Below, in pieces: positions 53,526 to 64,000 of a DNA stretch of 64,000 nt. This stretch comes from Segnochrobactrum spirostomi. Its GTDB lineage: Bacteria; Pseudomonadota; Alphaproteobacteria; Rhizobiales; Segnochrobactraceae. The position numbers and the translations under genes are program-made. A model generated the notes under the pieces. It ran no database searches, was not told the origin of the DNA, and was given only the letters and a program-made list of their open reading frames with translations. The DNA lies in NCBI RefSeq assembly GCF_009600605.1, contig NZ_VWNA01000001.1, positions 2,900,501 to 2,964,500 of the forward strand, written 5' to 3'. Each line of letters begins with the position of its first letter. Position 1 is the first letter of the stretch.

Positions 53526-54053
53526 ATGCCGCTCGAGATCTTCGATACGGTGACGCGGCTCGTCGCGGCCACGATCATCGGCATGGCCTACGGCCTCAAC
53601 CGCGATCTCCACGGCAAGGCGACGGGCATCCGCACCCTCGGGCTCGTCGCCCTCGCCTCGGCGGTGGTGACGATCGGCACCATCCGCTATCTCGGCCAGC
53701 ACACCCCCGTCGAGAGCCATCCCGACGCCATGAGCCGGGTGATGCAGGGCCTCATCCAGGGCATCCTGACCGGCATCGGCTTCATCGGCGCCGGCGTCAT
53801 CATCCGCGAGGTACCGGGCCACCGGGTGCGCGGGCTGACCACGGCGGCGACCGTCTGGCTCACCGCGTCGATGGGCATCGTCTGCGGCCTCGGCCAATGG
53901 GTGCTCGTCGTCACCGCGGTGGTGGTGTCCGGCCTCCTCCTCGTGTTCGGCGGGCCGCTCGAGCGCTGGCTCCATGCCCGGCTCGGCACCGGGCCGCGCA
54001 ACGAGGATCTGGGCCCGCGCCCGCGCGACGGCGAGCGCGACGCCGAATATTGA
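53526..54053 (+). CDS. MgtC/SapB family membrane protein
   Basis: The 175-residue protein has four hydrophobic segments typical of MgtC. TRLVAATIIGMAYGLNRDLHGKATGIRTLGLVALASAVVT covers the first two, with the conserved Arg in the first loop. GILTGIGFIGAGVIIRE and VRGLTTAATVWLTASMGIVCGLG are the signature third and fourth segments. It starts at ATG 53526 with GGGAGGCGGAC upstream. In pathogens MgtC aids survival in low magnesium, but many free-living bacteria have it and the role there is unclear. The C-terminal tail from about 150 is charged and cytoplasmic. It is convergent with the HbpS-like gene. Confidence 0.88.
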   Translation: MPLEIFDTVTRLVAATIIGMAYGLNRDLHGKATGIRTLGLVALASAVVTIGTIRYLGQHTPVESHPDAMSRVMQGLIQGILTGIGFIGAGVIIREVPGHRVRGLTTAATVWLTASMGIVCGLGQWVLVVTAVVVSGLLLVFGGPLERWLHARLGTGPRNEDLGPRPRDGERDAEY

Positions 54054-54079
54054 GCGATCGATCGGATCGGGGCCGGGCG

Positions 54080-54592
54080 TCAGCGCGCCGGCAGGGCGAA
54101 CTCGGCCGGCGAGAAGCCGAGCGCCTCGGCGAGGACTTCGACGACGAGGGCGTGATCGTCGCGCTGCGGCAGTCCGGACACGGTGATCGCGCCGATGCAG
54201 CCCGTGCCGCGCAGGTTGATCGGGAAGCTGCCGCCGTGGCTGGCATAATCCCGCAGCGCGAGGCCCTGCTCGGCGACGAGGTCGGAACCGCGGCGCGCGA
54301 GCGCGAGGCCGATGCGGTAGGACGAGCGGCCGAAATGCAGGACGACGTTGCTCTTGCGCCGCGCCCAGTCGGTGTTGTCCGGGCTCGTTCCGTCGAGCGC
54401 GACGTGGAACAGCGGCCGCGTCGCGGTGCGGATGTCGATCGTCACGCCGAGCCCCTTCTCCTCGGCGCGCACCTTGAGCCGGCATCCGATGTCCCAGGCG
54501 GTGGCGGGGCCGAACGTCTCGAAGACCAGGCGGGCTTCCTGGTCGGCGATGACGGCGAGGTCGCGCTCGATCGCGTCGGGATGCTGGGTCAT
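54080..54592 (-). CDS. Heme-degrading-domain/HbpS-like protein (UPF0303, GlcG/HbpS fold)
   Basis: The 170-residue product has the GlcG/HbpS fold. ALDGTSPDNTDWARRKSNVVLHFGRSSYRIGLAL and YASHGGSFPINLRGTGCIGAITVSGLPQRDDHALVVEVL are characteristic, the latter with the conserved Gly-rich turn. Members have been reported to bind heme or cobalamin, or to serve as sensory partner proteins. No transmembrane segment or signal peptide is present. It is 34 bases downstream of the proline iminopeptidase gene on the same strand, so the two may be co-transcribed, although no functional tie is known. The role here is unsettled. Confidence 0.85.
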   Translation of the reverse strand: MTQHPDAIERDLAVIADQEARLVFETFGPATAWDIGCRLKVRAEEKGLGVTIDIRTATRPLFHVALDGTSPDNTDWARRKSNVVLHFGRSSYRIGLALARRGSDLVAEQGLALRDYASHGGSFPINLRGTGCIGAITVSGLPQRDDHALVVEVLAEALGFSPAEFALPAR

Positions 54593-54626
54593 GTCGGTCT
54601 CCGCAAAAGGGCGTCGCGCAGCCGCT

Positions 54627-55664
<1,038 letters not shown>

Positions 55665-55815
55665 TCAGCCTCGCGACGGCCTCGGGAAAGCCCCGCGACA
55701 TTTTCGCGAAAGCTTCGCGACCTAGCCATGGGCGGAGAGCGGGTTCCGGCGCGTGTTTCTCCGCGGGTACGCCCCGTGCCGCGCCGCCCGCGACTGCGCA
55801 AAGCTGGGGCGAAAA

Positions 55816-58296
55816 ATGGCGGGCTTTCATTTCCTTCGTGACCGATCGAGCGGTTTCAAGATCGGCACGGCGATGGTCGTGCTGGTGATTCTGACCGCGG
55901 CCGTCGGCGCGGTCGGTTTGAGCGGCGTGCGCAGCCTCGGCGGTACCGTCGACCTGACGAGCCGGAGCGCCAACGTGCTCGTGAAGGTCAGCGGGGCGGT
56001 GGGCGAGGTCGAACGCTTCCGCGCCACCTCCGATCCGGCCACGGCGGCCCGCGCCAAGACGGATCTCGCCGACATCGTGCGATCGCTCGACGGGCTCGGC
56101 GAAGCCGACAACCAGACGCTCGCCCAGGCACGCTCCGCCATCTCCGCTTTCGACGGCGCGATCGACACCCTGGTCCAGGCGACGGCGAAGATCGCCGATG
56201 CCCGGGCACGCCAGGGCGACGCGCTCTCCACATTGGCGAAGCAGGCCCGCAAGGCCGAATCCGAGGGCACCAAGGCGCAGATGGACGCCGCCGCGGCCGT
56301 GACCAAGGCGGAGACCCGCGCCCAGGCGATCGACGCCGCCCTGCAGCAGGCGGGCGCGCTGCAATCCTATGCCTACCGTGTCAGCCTCGCGCTTCTCGGC
56401 GCCAAGACCGGCGACGCGCAATCGCTCATCGAGGCGAAGGCCGGCTTCGGCGCGATCCAGAACCAGACCAATCTCCTGCTGACCGCCCGGGTGCCCGAGA
56501 TCGCCGATATGACGCGCCAGACGAGCGCCGACACCGCCTCCGCCGGAACGCTGCTCGAGGCGGCGCAGGCGAAGCTCGCCGCGCCGGACGCGGACGAGAT
56601 CGCGAAGACGGTGGCGATTGATGCGGCCGAGACGGCGCTCGGCACCGTCGCGCAGGACGGTGTGCGCCTCGGATTCCAACTGACGAAATTGCGCGACGAG
56701 GTCGCGACCGGGCTCAAGAGCGCCCGCTTCGACCGCAATCAGGCGGAACTCGGCGCCTCGACGGGTCGCGCCATGACGCTCCTCGTGACGCGCCTCGACG
56801 GCGCGACCCGGGCCTTCGAGCTCGACCGCAACGACGAGACGCGGGCCGACGCCGAGGCGATCTTCAAGCAGGCCGACGGGCTCTCCCGGCACATCTGGCG
56901 CGCCGGCCTCGACACGGTCGCGGCGAGCCTGACGGCCTACAACGAGAGCTTCCACGCCCTCGACGAAGCGCTCGGCAACTTCGCCACCGCCGTGAACGCC
57001 GTGAACGAGAACGCCCAGACCACGACGCAGCGCATCGGCGAGGTGATCGCCCAGCATGCGGATCTCGCAAGCGCGGATCAGGCCCGCACCACCGCCGCGG
57101 TGAGCATCGCGGTCGCGGTCGCCGTGCTCGCGGCGATCCTCATCGGCTTCCTCCTCACCCGCGCCATCGCCCGGCCGATCGGCAGCCTCACGGCGGCCAT
57201 GCGCCGGCTCGCCGAAGGGGCGACCGACATCGACCTGTCCGGCAGCGACCGGCGCGACGAGATCGGCTCGATGCTCGCCGCCGTCCGCGTGTTCCGCGAC
57301 AACGCGGTGGAGCGCGCGCGCCTCGCCGCGGCGACCGAGGCCGACGAGGCGGCCCGCGAGGCCCGCTCGGCGGCGATCGCCGCCCTGATCGCCGAGTTCC
57401 GCGTCGAGGTGGAGGCGCTGGTCGAATCGGTCGGCGCCAACGCCCGGCGCATGGAGACGACGGCCGGTTCGCTCACCGGCATCGCCCGCAGCGCCACCGA
57501 CCGTGCGACCCTCGCCTCCGAGGCGACCGGCAAGGCGACGCGCGGCGTCACCACCGTCGCCGCCGCCGCCGAGGAGCTCAGCGCCTCGATCGGCGAGATC
57601 AGCCGGCAGGTCGGCTCGGCGACCGGCGCGGTCGCCGCCGCCGCCGATTCCGCCAAGTCGATGAACCAGCGGATCGACGACCTCTACAAGGCCGCTGCCC
57701 AGATCGGCAGCGTCATCGATCTCATCCGTGCCATCGCCGGTCAGACCAACCTGCTCGCCCTCAACGCGACGATCGAGGCGGCGCGCGCCGCCGAGGCGGG
57801 CAAGGGCTTCGCCGTCGTCGCCGGCGAGGTGAAGTCGCTCGCCGGCCAGACCGGGCAGGCGACGGAAGAAATCGCCAAGCTCGTCGCCGACATCCAGCGG
57901 TCGACCGAGTTGGTGGTGAGCGCGGTGCAGGAGATTTCCTCGACCATGGTCACCGCCGACCAGGTGACGAGCGCCATCGCCGCCGCGGTCGTGGAGCAGG
58001 AAGCCTCCACCTCCGAAATCTCCCACAATGCCCAGGTCGCGGCCCACGGCACCGGCGAGGCGGCGTCCGAGACCGACGCTTTGCTCGGCGCCGTGCGCTC
58101 GACCGCGGACGCCGCCAACGACGTGCTCGCGGCTTCGCGGGACGTCAGCGACCGCTCGGAGCAGCTACGCCACACCATCGACGCCTTCCTCGGCCGGGTC
58201 GGCGCCATCGAGCGCGGGATCGGTCTCGACCAGACGGTCGAGGCGGTGTCGCCCGAACCCGAGGTGCCGATGCTCAGGCTCGCCGAGGCCGCCTGA
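55816..58296 (+). CDS. Methyl-accepting chemotaxis protein with long periplasmic domain
   Basis: This inner-membrane chemoreceptor of 826 residues starts at ATG 55816 (GGGGCGAAAA upstream); a GTG 63 bases earlier is less likely. The first membrane helix is at about 16-36. A large, Ala-rich helical ligand-binding region of roughly 390 residues follows, then the second helix at about 427-447 and the HAMP linker (about 448-500). The signalling domain contains the hairpin tip QTNLLALNATIEAARAAEAGKGFAVVAGEVKSLA. The ligand region lacks a recognisable Cache or PAS fold by eye and looks like an extended helical sensor. No C-terminal CheR-binding pentapeptide is seen. The ligand is unknown; the adjacent hut genes do not by themselves imply histidine sensing. 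Confidence 0.88.
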   Translation: MAGFHFLRDRSSGFKIGTAMVVLVILTAAVGAVGLSGVRSLGGTVDLTSRSANVLVKVSGAVGEVERFRATSDPATAARAKTDLADIVRSLDGLGEADNQTLAQARSAISAFDGAIDTLVQATAKIADARARQGDALSTLAKQARKAESEGTKAQMDAAAAVTKAETRAQAIDAALQQAGALQSYAYRVSLALLGAKTGDAQSLIEAKAGFGAIQNQTNLLLTARVPEIADMTRQTSADTASAGTLLEAAQAKLAAPDADEIAKTVAIDAAETALGTVAQDGVRLGFQLTKLRDEVATGLKSARFDRNQAELGASTGRAMTLLVTRLDGATRAFELDRNDETRADAEAIFKQADGLSRHIWRAGLDTVAASLTAYNESFHALDEALGNFATAVNAVNENAQTTTQRIGEVIAQHADLASADQARTTAAVSIAVAVAVLAAILIGFLLTRAIARPIGSLTAAMRRLAEGATDIDLSGSDRRDEIGSMLAAVRVFRDNAVERARLAAATEADEAAREARSAAIAALIAEFRVEVEALVESVGANARRMETTAGSLTGIARSATDRATLASEATGKATRGVTTVAAAAEELSASIGEISRQVGSATGAVAAAADSAKSMNQRIDDLYKAAAQIGSVIDLIRAIAGQTNLLALNATIEAARAAEAGKGFAVVAGEVKSLAGQTGQATEEIAKLVADIQRSTELVVSAVQEISSTMVTADQVTSAIAAAVVEQEASTSEISHNAQVAAHGTGEAASETDALLGAVRSTADAANDVLAASRDVSDRSEQLRHTIDAFLGRVGAIERGIGLDQTVEAVSPEPEVPMLRLAEAA

Positions 58297-58316
58297 GACC
58301 GGCGCGGGCGATTGGC

Positions 58317-58332
58317 GGCGGCGCGCGCCGCC
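58317..58332. terminator. GC-only palindrome between convergent mcp and hutC
   Basis: GGCGGCGCGCGCCGCC is a perfect 16-bp palindrome at 58317-58332, one base before the hutC stop triplet. It could weakly end both transcripts, but there is no T tract on either side, so the call is tentative. Confidence 0.35.
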
Positions 58333-58333
58333 G

Positions 58334-59071
58334 TCAGCCCTCCGACGGGGCGAAGCGGGCGACGAGGTCGAAGCGATCGCCGGGAAAGGTCTGCCGCACG
58401 AAGGTGATGGTCTCGCCCCCCCGCCAGGTGCGGCGCTCGACCGCGAGGCAGGCGGTGCCGGGCGCGAGCGCGAGCCGGGCGGCGGCGGTCTCGTCGGCGC
58501 CGAGGGCCTGGATGCGGTGTTCGGCCTCGGTCCAGGGCACGTGTTCCAGAAGCCACGAGCCGGGCGGCTCGGCGGCGAAGTCGACCTCACCGGCCTCCGG
58601 CACCGCCGCGAGGTTGATGAGACGGTCTTCGAGGGCGAACGGACGCCCGCCGGCCGTGTGCAGGCACGCGAGGGCGAGCAGCGGCGCGCCCGTCGGCATG
58701 CCGGTCGCGGCCGCCTCGCTCTTGCGCGCCGCCCGTTCGCGGCGGTCGATCAGGCGATAGCCGTAGACGGCGCCGCGCCCACGCACCTCGGCCGCGATGT
58801 CGGGAATGCGCAGCACCGCGGACTGGATGTGCGGCCGGGCGACGAACGAGCCGGCCCGCTTGCGCCGCTCGATCAGCCCCGCCGCGGCGAGCGACGCCAT
58901 CGCCTTGTTCACGGTCATCCGGGCGCAGCCATAATGCGCCGTCAGCTCGTGCTCGAAGGGCAGGCGATGGCCGGGTGGCCATTCGCCCGACAGAATCTTG
59001 GCCTCGATCTCGCTGCGGATGCGCTGGTGGAGCGCCGCCGGCGCCGTTGCGGTCGCGTCCGCCGCCTTCAC
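58334..59071 (-). CDS. hutC: Histidine utilization repressor HutC (GntR family)
   Basis: HutC represses the hut genes until urocanate accumulates. The product has 245 residues. The GntR winged helix-turn-helix spans about residues 10-75 ([37 protein letters not shown]). The UTRA effector domain follows (about 95-240), with [25 protein letters not shown]. It starts at a GTG (59069-59071) that overlaps the hutF stop by 4 bases (GTGA), so translation is coupled to hutF and HutC levels follow the operon it controls. A matching operator lies at 60504-60515 between hutF and hutI. Confidence 0.92.
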   Translation of the reverse strand: MKAADATATAPAALHQRIRSEIEAKILSGEWPPGHRLPFEHELTAHYGCARMTVNKAMASLAAAGLIERRKRAGSFVARPHIQSAVLRIPDIAAEVRGRGAVYGYRLIDRRERAARKSEAAATGMPTGAPLLALACLHTAGGRPFALEDRLINLAAVPEAGEVDFAAEPPGSWLLEHVPWTEAEHRIQALGADETAAARLALAPGTACLAVERRTWRGGETITFVRQTFPGDRFDLVARFAPSEG

Positions 59072-60447
59072 CCGAGCAGGCCTTCGAGGGTCTTGCGGAA
59101 GCTGGCCTCGATCGCCGCGCGCGCGCGGTGGCGGCCCCCCTCGACGACCTGAACGCCGGCCCGCCAGACGCCGTCGATCGCCCGGTCGCGGGCGGCGAAC
59201 ACCCAGCCGTCGAGGAGGGCGTCGCCGCGGCGGGCGGCGAAGGCCGGATGGTCGGCGGCGAGGGTGAGGAAATCGGCCGCGGCACCGGTGACGAGACCGG
59301 CGGGCTCGCCCGGCGTCAGCACCTGTGTGCCGCCGGCGAGGGCGGCATCGAAGAGATCGCGGCCGGTCGCACGGCCCTCGGCGCCCGCCAGCACGTTGCG
59401 GGCGCGCAGCGACAGGCGCTGGGAATCTTCGAGCAGCCGCAATTCCTCCGCCGCGGCGATGCGGATGTTGGAATCCGAGCCGACACCCCAGCGGCCGCCC
59501 TCGGAGACGAAGGCACGGGCCGGGAAGATGCCGTCGCCGAGATTGGCTTCGGTGATCGGGCAGAGGCCGGCGACCGCGCCGCTCGCGGCGAAGCGGATGC
59601 GCTCGGCATCGGTCATGTGGGTGGCGTGGACGAGGCACCAAAGGTCATCGACGGCGATCCGCTCGAACAGGAGCTCGACGGAGCGGCGGCCGGACCAGGC
59701 GACGCAATCCTCGACCTCCTTGGTCTGCTCGGCGATGTGGATATGGATCGGCCCGCCGTCGGCGAGCGGCACCAGCACCTCGATCTCCTCGATCGTCGCC
59801 GCGCGCAGGCTGTGGGGCGCGATGCCGACGACGGCATCCTTCAGGCCCGCGACCGCCTTGCGGCTGCCGCCGAGGAGCGTGGCATACCCCTCCAGATCGT
59901 TGATGAAGCGGCGCTGGCCGTGGCCGGGCGGCAGGCCGCCGAAGCCGGCATGGGCGTAGAACACCGGCAGGAGGGTCAGGCCGATGCCGGTCTCCGCCGC
60001 CGCGGCGGCGATGCGCTCGGCCATCTCCGCCAGGTTTGCGTAAGGCGCGCCGGCGGTGTCGTGGTGGACATAGTGGAACTCGCCGACGCGGGTGAAGCCC
60101 GTCTCCAGCATCTCCATGTAGGCCTGCGCCGCGATCGCCTCGACGTCGTCCGGGTTCATCCGGTCGACGAAGCGGTACATCGTCTCGCGCCAGGTCCAGA
60201 AGCTGTCGCCGGCCGGCCCGCGCACCTCGGCGAGGCCCGCCATGCCGCGCTGGAAGGCGTGGCTGTGCAGATTGGGCAGGCCGGGCAGGGCGATGGCGTG
60301 GCGTTCCTCACCGGCGGCCGGCGCCGTTCCGGTCTCTATTGCCGCGATGCGACCGTCCGTAAGCGTCAGCCGGACGCCGCTCGCCCATCCCTGCGGCAAC
60401 AGCGCGGTCTCGAACCAGAGCGAAGCGGGGGTGTCGGCTGCGGGCAC
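59068..60447 (-). CDS. hutF: Formimidoylglutamate deiminase HutF
   Basis: This amidohydrolase of 459 residues converts N-formimidoyl-glutamate to N-formyl-glutamate and ammonia. The metal site is in [13 protein letters not shown] (about 56-68), the later zinc-linked His in HIHIAEQ and LVHATHMTD, and the Asp in [20 protein letters not shown] is a HutF signature that separates it from guanine deaminase-type relatives. It is the first gene of the leftward hut unit and overlaps hutC by 4 bases. Together with HutG it forms the formylglutamate branch of histidine breakdown. Confidence 0.94.
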   Translation of the reverse strand: MPAADTPASLWFETALLPQGWASGVRLTLTDGRIAAIETGTAPAAGEERHAIALPGLPNLHSHAFQRGMAGLAEVRGPAGDSFWTWRETMYRFVDRMNPDDVEAIAAQAYMEMLETGFTRVGEFHYVHHDTAGAPYANLAEMAERIAAAAAETGIGLTLLPVFYAHAGFGGLPPGHGQRRFINDLEGYATLLGGSRKAVAGLKDAVVGIAPHSLRAATIEEIEVLVPLADGGPIHIHIAEQTKEVEDCVAWSGRRSVELLFERIAVDDLWCLVHATHMTDAERIRFAASGAVAGLCPITEANLGDGIFPARAFVSEGGRWGVGSDSNIRIAAAEELRLLEDSQRLSLRARNVLAGAEGRATGRDLFDAALAGGTQVLTPGEPAGLVTGAAADFLTLAADHPAFAARRGDALLDGWVFAARDRAIDGVWRAGVQVVEGGRHRARAAIEASFRKTLEGLLG

Positions 60448-60503
60448 GGGAGGTCTCCTCCGGGCGCGTCGAGCGCCCTCGACAGCGGATGGGGTTCGCG
60501 TTT

Positions 60504-60515
60504 ATGTATAGACAT
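60504..60515. promoter_or_regulatory. Probable HutC operator between hutF and hutI
   Basis: ATGTATAGACAT at 60504-60515 is an imperfect palindrome matching at 10 of 12 positions. Its core TGTATAGACA differs by one base from TGTATATACA, the HutC-site consensus as recalled. It sits in the 138-base divergent promoter region and could repress both directions. Confidence 0.72.
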
Positions 60516-60585
60516 TATTCGGCCGATCGCCAACCGTCCGCGTGAGCGGACCGGCACCGCGAAGGCTCGATGCGGGAGGAACGAC

Positions 60586-61794
60586 ATGCGCTGCGACCGC
60601 CTGTGGAAAGGCGCCCGTCTCGCCACGCTCGCGGCCGGCCGGCCCGGCCTAGGCATCGTCGAGGACGGTGTCGTCGCCGCGACGGACGGCCTCATCGTCT
60701 ATGCGGGTGCCGCCGCGGATGCACCCGCCGGGCTCGACGCCGCCGAGATCGTCGCCTGCGACGGCCGCTGGATCACCCCCGGCCTCATCGATTGCCACAC
60801 CCACGTGATCCACGGCGGCGACCGGGCACACGAATTCGAGCTGCGCCTCGCCGGGGCCAGCTACGAGGAGGTCGCACGGGCGGGCGGGGGCATCGTCTCC
60901 ACCATGCGGGCGACCCGGGCCGCCAGCGAGGACGACTTGGTCGCGTCGGCGCTGCCGCGCCTCGATGCGCTCCTCGCCGAGGGCGTCACCACGGTCGAGG
61001 TGAAGTCCGGCTACGGCCTCGATCTCGCGAACGAACTCAAGAGCTTGCGTGCCGCGCGCCGGCTCGGCGCCGAGCGCCCGGTTTCGGTCGCCGTCACCTT
61101 CCTCGGCGCCCACGCGCTGCCGCCCGAGGCGAACGGCGACAAGGACGGCTACATCGACCGGGTCTGCGCGGAGATCCTGCCGGCGGTCGTCCGCGAGGGT
61201 CTCGCCGACGCGGTCGACGGCTTCTGCGAGGGCATCGCCTTCTCGCCTGAGCAGATCGCCCGCCTGTTCGAGGCGGCGCGCGCGGCCGGGCTGCCGGTGA
61301 AGCTCCACGCCGACCAGCTCTCCGATCTCGGTGGCGCCGCGCTCGCGGCGCGCTTCGGTGCGCTCTCCGCCGACCATGTCGAATATACCGGCGAGGCGGG
61401 CGCCGCGGCGATGGCCGCCGCCGGCACCGTCGCGGTGCTGCTGCCCGGGGCCTTCTATTTCATTCGTGAGACCAAGCAGCCGCCGGTCGCCGCCTTCCGC
61501 GCCGCCGGGGTGCCGATCGCGCTCGCGACCGATTGCAATCCCGGCACCTCGCCGCTCACCTCGCTCCTCCTCGTCATGAACATGGGCGCGACCCTGTTTC
61601 GCCTCACCGTCGAGGAATGTCTCGCGGCGGTGACGCGCGAGGCCGCCCGCGCTCTCGGTCGCCTCGGAGAGGTCGGCACGCTCGAAGCCGGCAAATGGTG
61701 CGATCTCGCGATCTGGGACATCGAGCGTCCCGCCGAACTCGTCTATCGCATGGGCTTCAATCCGCTCCATGCCCGCGTCTGGAGAGGCCGATGA
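60586..61794 (+). CDS. hutI: Imidazolonepropionase HutI
   Basis: This amidohydrolase of 402 residues opens imidazolone propionate to N-formimidoyl-glutamate. Start ATG 60586 follows GGGAGGAACGAC. Conserved segments are [76 protein letters not shown] and [13 protein letters not shown], which carry the metal His residues and catalytic Asp. The stop overlaps the hutH start by 4 bases (ATGA). It is the first gene of the rightward hut unit. Confidence 0.95.
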   Translation: MRCDRLWKGARLATLAAGRPGLGIVEDGVVAATDGLIVYAGAAADAPAGLDAAEIVACDGRWITPGLIDCHTHVIHGGDRAHEFELRLAGASYEEVARAGGGIVSTMRATRAASEDDLVASALPRLDALLAEGVTTVEVKSGYGLDLANELKSLRAARRLGAERPVSVAVTFLGAHALPPEANGDKDGYIDRVCAEILPAVVREGLADAVDGFCEGIAFSPEQIARLFEAARAAGLPVKLHADQLSDLGGAALAARFGALSADHVEYTGEAGAAAMAAAGTVAVLLPGAFYFIRETKQPPVAAFRAAGVPIALATDCNPGTSPLTSLLLVMNMGATLFRLTVEECLAAVTREAARALGRLGEVGTLEAGKWCDLAIWDIERPAELVYRMGFNPLHARVWRGR

Positions 61795-63323
61795 CACTCA
61801 TCCTGAAACCCGGTGCCGTCACCCTCGCCGAATGGCAGGCGATCTATCGCGGCGCGACGGCTGCGCTCGATCCCGCCTGCCGGCCGGCGATCGCCCGCAG
61901 CGCCGCCGCAGTCGCCGCGATCGTCGCCAAAGGGGCGCCCGTCTACGGCATCAACACCGGCTTCGGAAAGCTCGCGAGCGTCCGCATCGACGCCGCTGAT
62001 CTCGAAACCCTCCAGCGCAACATCGTGCTGTCCCATGCCGCAGGAACCGGCGGGCCCATGCCGGTGCCGGTGGCGCGGCTGATGATGGCGCTCAAGCTCG
62101 CGAGCCTCGCCCAGGGTGCCTCCGGCGTGCGGCCGGAGACGATCGACCTGCTCGAGGCGCTGCTCGCCCGCGATCTCATCCCCGTCGTGCCCTCGCAGGG
62201 CTCGGTCGGTGCCTCCGGCGATCTCGCACCGCTCGCCCACATGACGGCCGCGATGATCGGCGTCGGCGCCTTCCATGTCGGCGACCGTATCGTTCCCGCC
62301 GCCGAGGCGCTCGCCGCCGCGGGCCTCGCGCCTTTGGTGCTCGGCCCGAAGGAAGGGCTCGCCCTCCTCAACGGCACCCAGTTCTCCACGGCGAACGCGC
62401 TCGCCGGCCTGTTCGAGGCGGAGCGGCTGTTCCAGGCCGCGCTCGTCACCGGCGCCCTCTCGACGGACGCCGCGCGCGGCTCGGACGCGCCGTTCGATCC
62501 CCGCATTCACCGTCTGCGCCGCCATCGCGGCCAGATCGCCGTCGCCGATTCCCTGCGCGGGCTGATGACGGGCAGCGCGATCCGCGCCTCCCACCTCGAA
62601 GGCGACGACCGGGTCCAGGACCCCTATTGCCTGCGCTGCCAGCCCCAGGTGATGGGCGCCGCCCTCGACGTGCTGCGTCAGGCGGCAACGACGCTCGAGA
62701 CCGAGGCGAACGGCGTCTCCGACAATCCGCTGATCTTCGCCGAGGACGGCGAGGCGCTCTCCGGCGGCAACTTCCACGCCGAGCCGGTCGCCTTCGCCGC
62801 CGACATGATCGCGCTCGCGGTGTGCGAGATCGGCTCGATCGCCGAGCGGCGCATCGCCATGCTGGTCGATCCGGCGCTGTCGGGCCTGCCGGCCTTCCTC
62901 ACCCCGAAGCCGGGGCTCAATTCCGGCTTCATGATCCCCCAGGTGACGGCGGCCGCGCTCGTCTCCGAGAACAAGCAGCGCGCGACCCCGGCGAGCGTCG
63001 ATTCGATCCCGACGTCGGCGAACCAGGAAGACCACGTCTCGATGGCGGCGCATGGCGCCCGCCGCCTCCTCGCCATGGTCGAGAATGCGACGGCCGTGAT
63101 CGGCATCGAATTGCTCGCTGCCGCGCAGGGCTGCGATTTCCATGCGCCGCTCGCCTCGAGCCCGGGGCTCGAGAAGGTGCGGACGCGGCTGCGCGCCGAG
63201 GTGCCCCACCTCGACGACGACCGCCATTTCCACCCGGACATGGAGGCCGCCATCGCGCTGGTGCGCGCCGGTGTGCTCGCCGAAATCGTCGGCGCGGCCG
63301 CGCTGCCGGCCGTCACCGCCTGA
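61791..63323 (+). CDS. hutH: Histidine ammonia-lyase HutH
   Basis: HutH removes ammonia from histidine to give urocanate, the first step of histidine use. The product has 510 residues. The MIO prosthetic group forms from A141-S142-G143 in [23 protein letters not shown] (52-60) is at the active site. [12 protein letters not shown] is typical. [15 protein letters not shown] and the C-terminal [15 protein letters not shown] are further signatures. It starts within the hutI stop region (4-base overlap), so translation is coupled. The deformylase gene hutG follows after 27 bases. Confidence 0.96.
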   Translation: MTLILKPGAVTLAEWQAIYRGATAALDPACRPAIARSAAAVAAIVAKGAPVYGINTGFGKLASVRIDAADLETLQRNIVLSHAAGTGGPMPVPVARLMMALKLASLAQGASGVRPETIDLLEALLARDLIPVVPSQGSVGASGDLAPLAHMTAAMIGVGAFHVGDRIVPAAEALAAAGLAPLVLGPKEGLALLNGTQFSTANALAGLFEAERLFQAALVTGALSTDAARGSDAPFDPRIHRLRRHRGQIAVADSLRGLMTGSAIRASHLEGDDRVQDPYCLRCQPQVMGAALDVLRQAATTLETEANGVSDNPLIFAEDGEALSGGNFHAEPVAFAADMIALAVCEIGSIAERRIAMLVDPALSGLPAFLTPKPGLNSGFMIPQVTAAALVSENKQRATPASVDSIPTSANQEDHVSMAAHGARRLLAMVENATAVIGIELLAAAQGCDFHAPLASSPGLEKVRTRLRAEVPHLDDDRHFHPDMEAAIALVRAGVLAEIVGAAALPAVTA

Positions 63324-63350
63324 GCCTTCGGCCGCGCAGGGATCACCGTC

Positions 63351-64000
63351 ATGACCGAGACGAAAGCTCATCCTCACTGGCTCACCGTGCGGCGCGGCGC
63401 GGCGCCGCTCGTCGTCAGCCTGCCCCATACGGGGACCGACCTGCCGCCGGAGATCCTGCCCGATCTCGTCTCGCCCTGGCTCGCCCGTCGGGATGCCGAT
63501 TGGTGGATCGAGACGCTCTACGACTTCGCGGCCGACCTCGATGCGACGATCGTGCGGACCGCGATCTCGCGGACCGCGATCGACGTCAACCGCGATCCCT
63601 CCGGCGTTTCGCTCTATCCGGGGCAGGCGACGACCGAGCTCTGCCCGACGACGACGTTCGACGGCGAGCCGCTCTACCGCGAGGGCCGCGCGCCCGACGC
63701 GGCGGCGGTGGAGGCCCGCAAGGCCGCCTATTTCGTGCCCTATCACGCCGCGCTCGCCGAGGAGATCGGTCGCCTCAAGGCGATCCACCCGCGCGTCGCG
63801 GTCTATGATTGCCACTCGATCCGCTCGATCATTCCGCGCCTGTTCGACGGCACGCTGCCGGAGTTCAATCTCGGCACCAACTCGGGAGCGAGCTGCGCGC
63901 CCGCGCTGTCGCAGGCGATCGAGGCGATCCTCGCCGCGAGCGGGCGGCCGATGGTGGTCAACGGCCGCTTCAAGGGCGGCTACATCACCCGGCATTATGG
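63351..64000 (+). CDS. hutG: N-formylglutamate deformylase HutG (partial)
   Basis: This zinc amidohydrolase cleaves N-formyl-glutamate to glutamate and formate, the last step of the HutF branch. The frame starts at ATG 63351 and runs open to the right edge, so about 216 of an expected 260-290 residues are visible. SLPHTGTDLPPEI near the N-terminus, RRDADWWIETLYDFA, TAIDVNRDPSGVSLYPGQATTELCP and VYDCHSIRSIIPRLFDG are the signature segments. It follows hutH by 27 bases. Urocanase (hutU), the missing step, is not in the window and may lie to the right. Confidence 0.94.
   Translation, partial: MTETKAHPHWLTVRRGAAPLVVSLPHTGTDLPPEILPDLVSPWLARRDADWWIETLYDFAADLDATIVRTAISRTAIDVNRDPSGVSLYPGQATTELCPTTTFDGEPLYREGRAPDAAAVEARKAAYFVPYHAALAEEIGRLKAIHPRVAVYDCHSIRSIIPRLFDGTLPEFNLGTNSGASCAPALSQAIEAILAASGRPMVVNGRFKGGYITRHY

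Noticed and set aside
51963-54485. An 840-codon minus-strand frame opposite the APC permease and mgtC
   Set aside because: It is the antisense shadow of two convincing membrane-protein genes and shows no domain of its own.
61743-63995. A 750-codon open frame on the minus strand opposite hutH and hutG
   Set aside because: It is antisense to hutH and hutG, which have intact active sites, and its sequence is low-complexity Arg/Glu/Asp/Gly.

Overview
The window is GC-rich, densely coding chromosomal DNA from an alphaproteobacterium, most likely of the order Hyphomicrobiales (Rhizobiales). This rests on gene content and order: hisC-tyrA next to a DUF2125 gene and metX-metW, argJ-GNAT-mutT, ahpC-ahpD divergent from oxyR, a small PmtA-type phospholipid N-methyltransferase, MocD/MocE-like proteins, and an alphaproteobacterial RpoH-type promoter before dnaK. 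No rRNA, tRNA, CRISPR array, insertion sequence, integrase or phage gene was seen. Genus cannot be fixed from the sequence alone.

Layout, left to right. 1-1796: an OsmF/YehZYXW-type osmoprotectant ABC importer, with the permease cut by the left edge. 1956-7927: a desaturase, a nucleotide-sugar epimerase with an SDR, a small membrane protein with DsbB, a YjbQ protein and a family 2 glycosyltransferase that overlaps ispA tail to tail. 8887-11429: a peroxide-defence block (ahpC, ahpD, terminator, divergent oxyR). 11459-16919: mtgA, a LOG-family protein, two peptidase-family proteins, a small unknown protein and a lipoprotein. 17135-19659: prs, rplY and pth. 19679-25146: a spermidine/putrescine-type ABC importer without a binding-protein gene, linked to an amidinohydrolase and an MBL hydrolase, with a divergent LysR gene. 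25252-28917: a DUF1269 protein, ogt, kdgK and pmtA among dispersed palindromic repeats. 28918-32427: dnaJ and dnaK with a heat-shock promoter. 32576-43513: amino-acid metabolism (tyrA, hisC, metX, metW, argJ), D-lactate dehydrogenase, two acetyltransferase/methyltransferase-type genes and mutT. 44146-46984: MocE- and MocD-like oxygenase components with a divergent LacI-family regulator. 47115-55583: pheS, a CoA-transferase, a YbaK protein, an alcohol dehydrogenase, an APC permease, MgtC, an HbpS-like protein and a proline iminopeptidase. 55816-58296: a chemoreceptor. 58334-64000: a histidine-utilisation locus.

How the genes work together. The hut locus is the clearest pathway. HutH, HutI, HutF and HutG cover histidine to glutamate by the formylglutamate route; urocanase is not in the window and may lie beyond the right edge. 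HutC is translationally coupled to hutF, and a TGTATAGACA site in the divergent promoter region is its probable operator. OxyR and the AhpC/AhpD pair form a peroxide-response unit, with an intergenic region rich in hairpins. MetX and MetW form a methionine-synthesis pair.

No wholly new multi-gene system is evident. The points most worth follow-up are an OxyR without the usual resolving cysteine, a DsbB whose second cysteine pair has moved to a C-terminal tail, overlapping hairpins between ahpC and ahpD, the binding-protein-less importer joined to an amidinohydrolase, the MocD/MocE pair with phased 10-bp repeats before its regulator, and an M24-fold protein without metal ligands.
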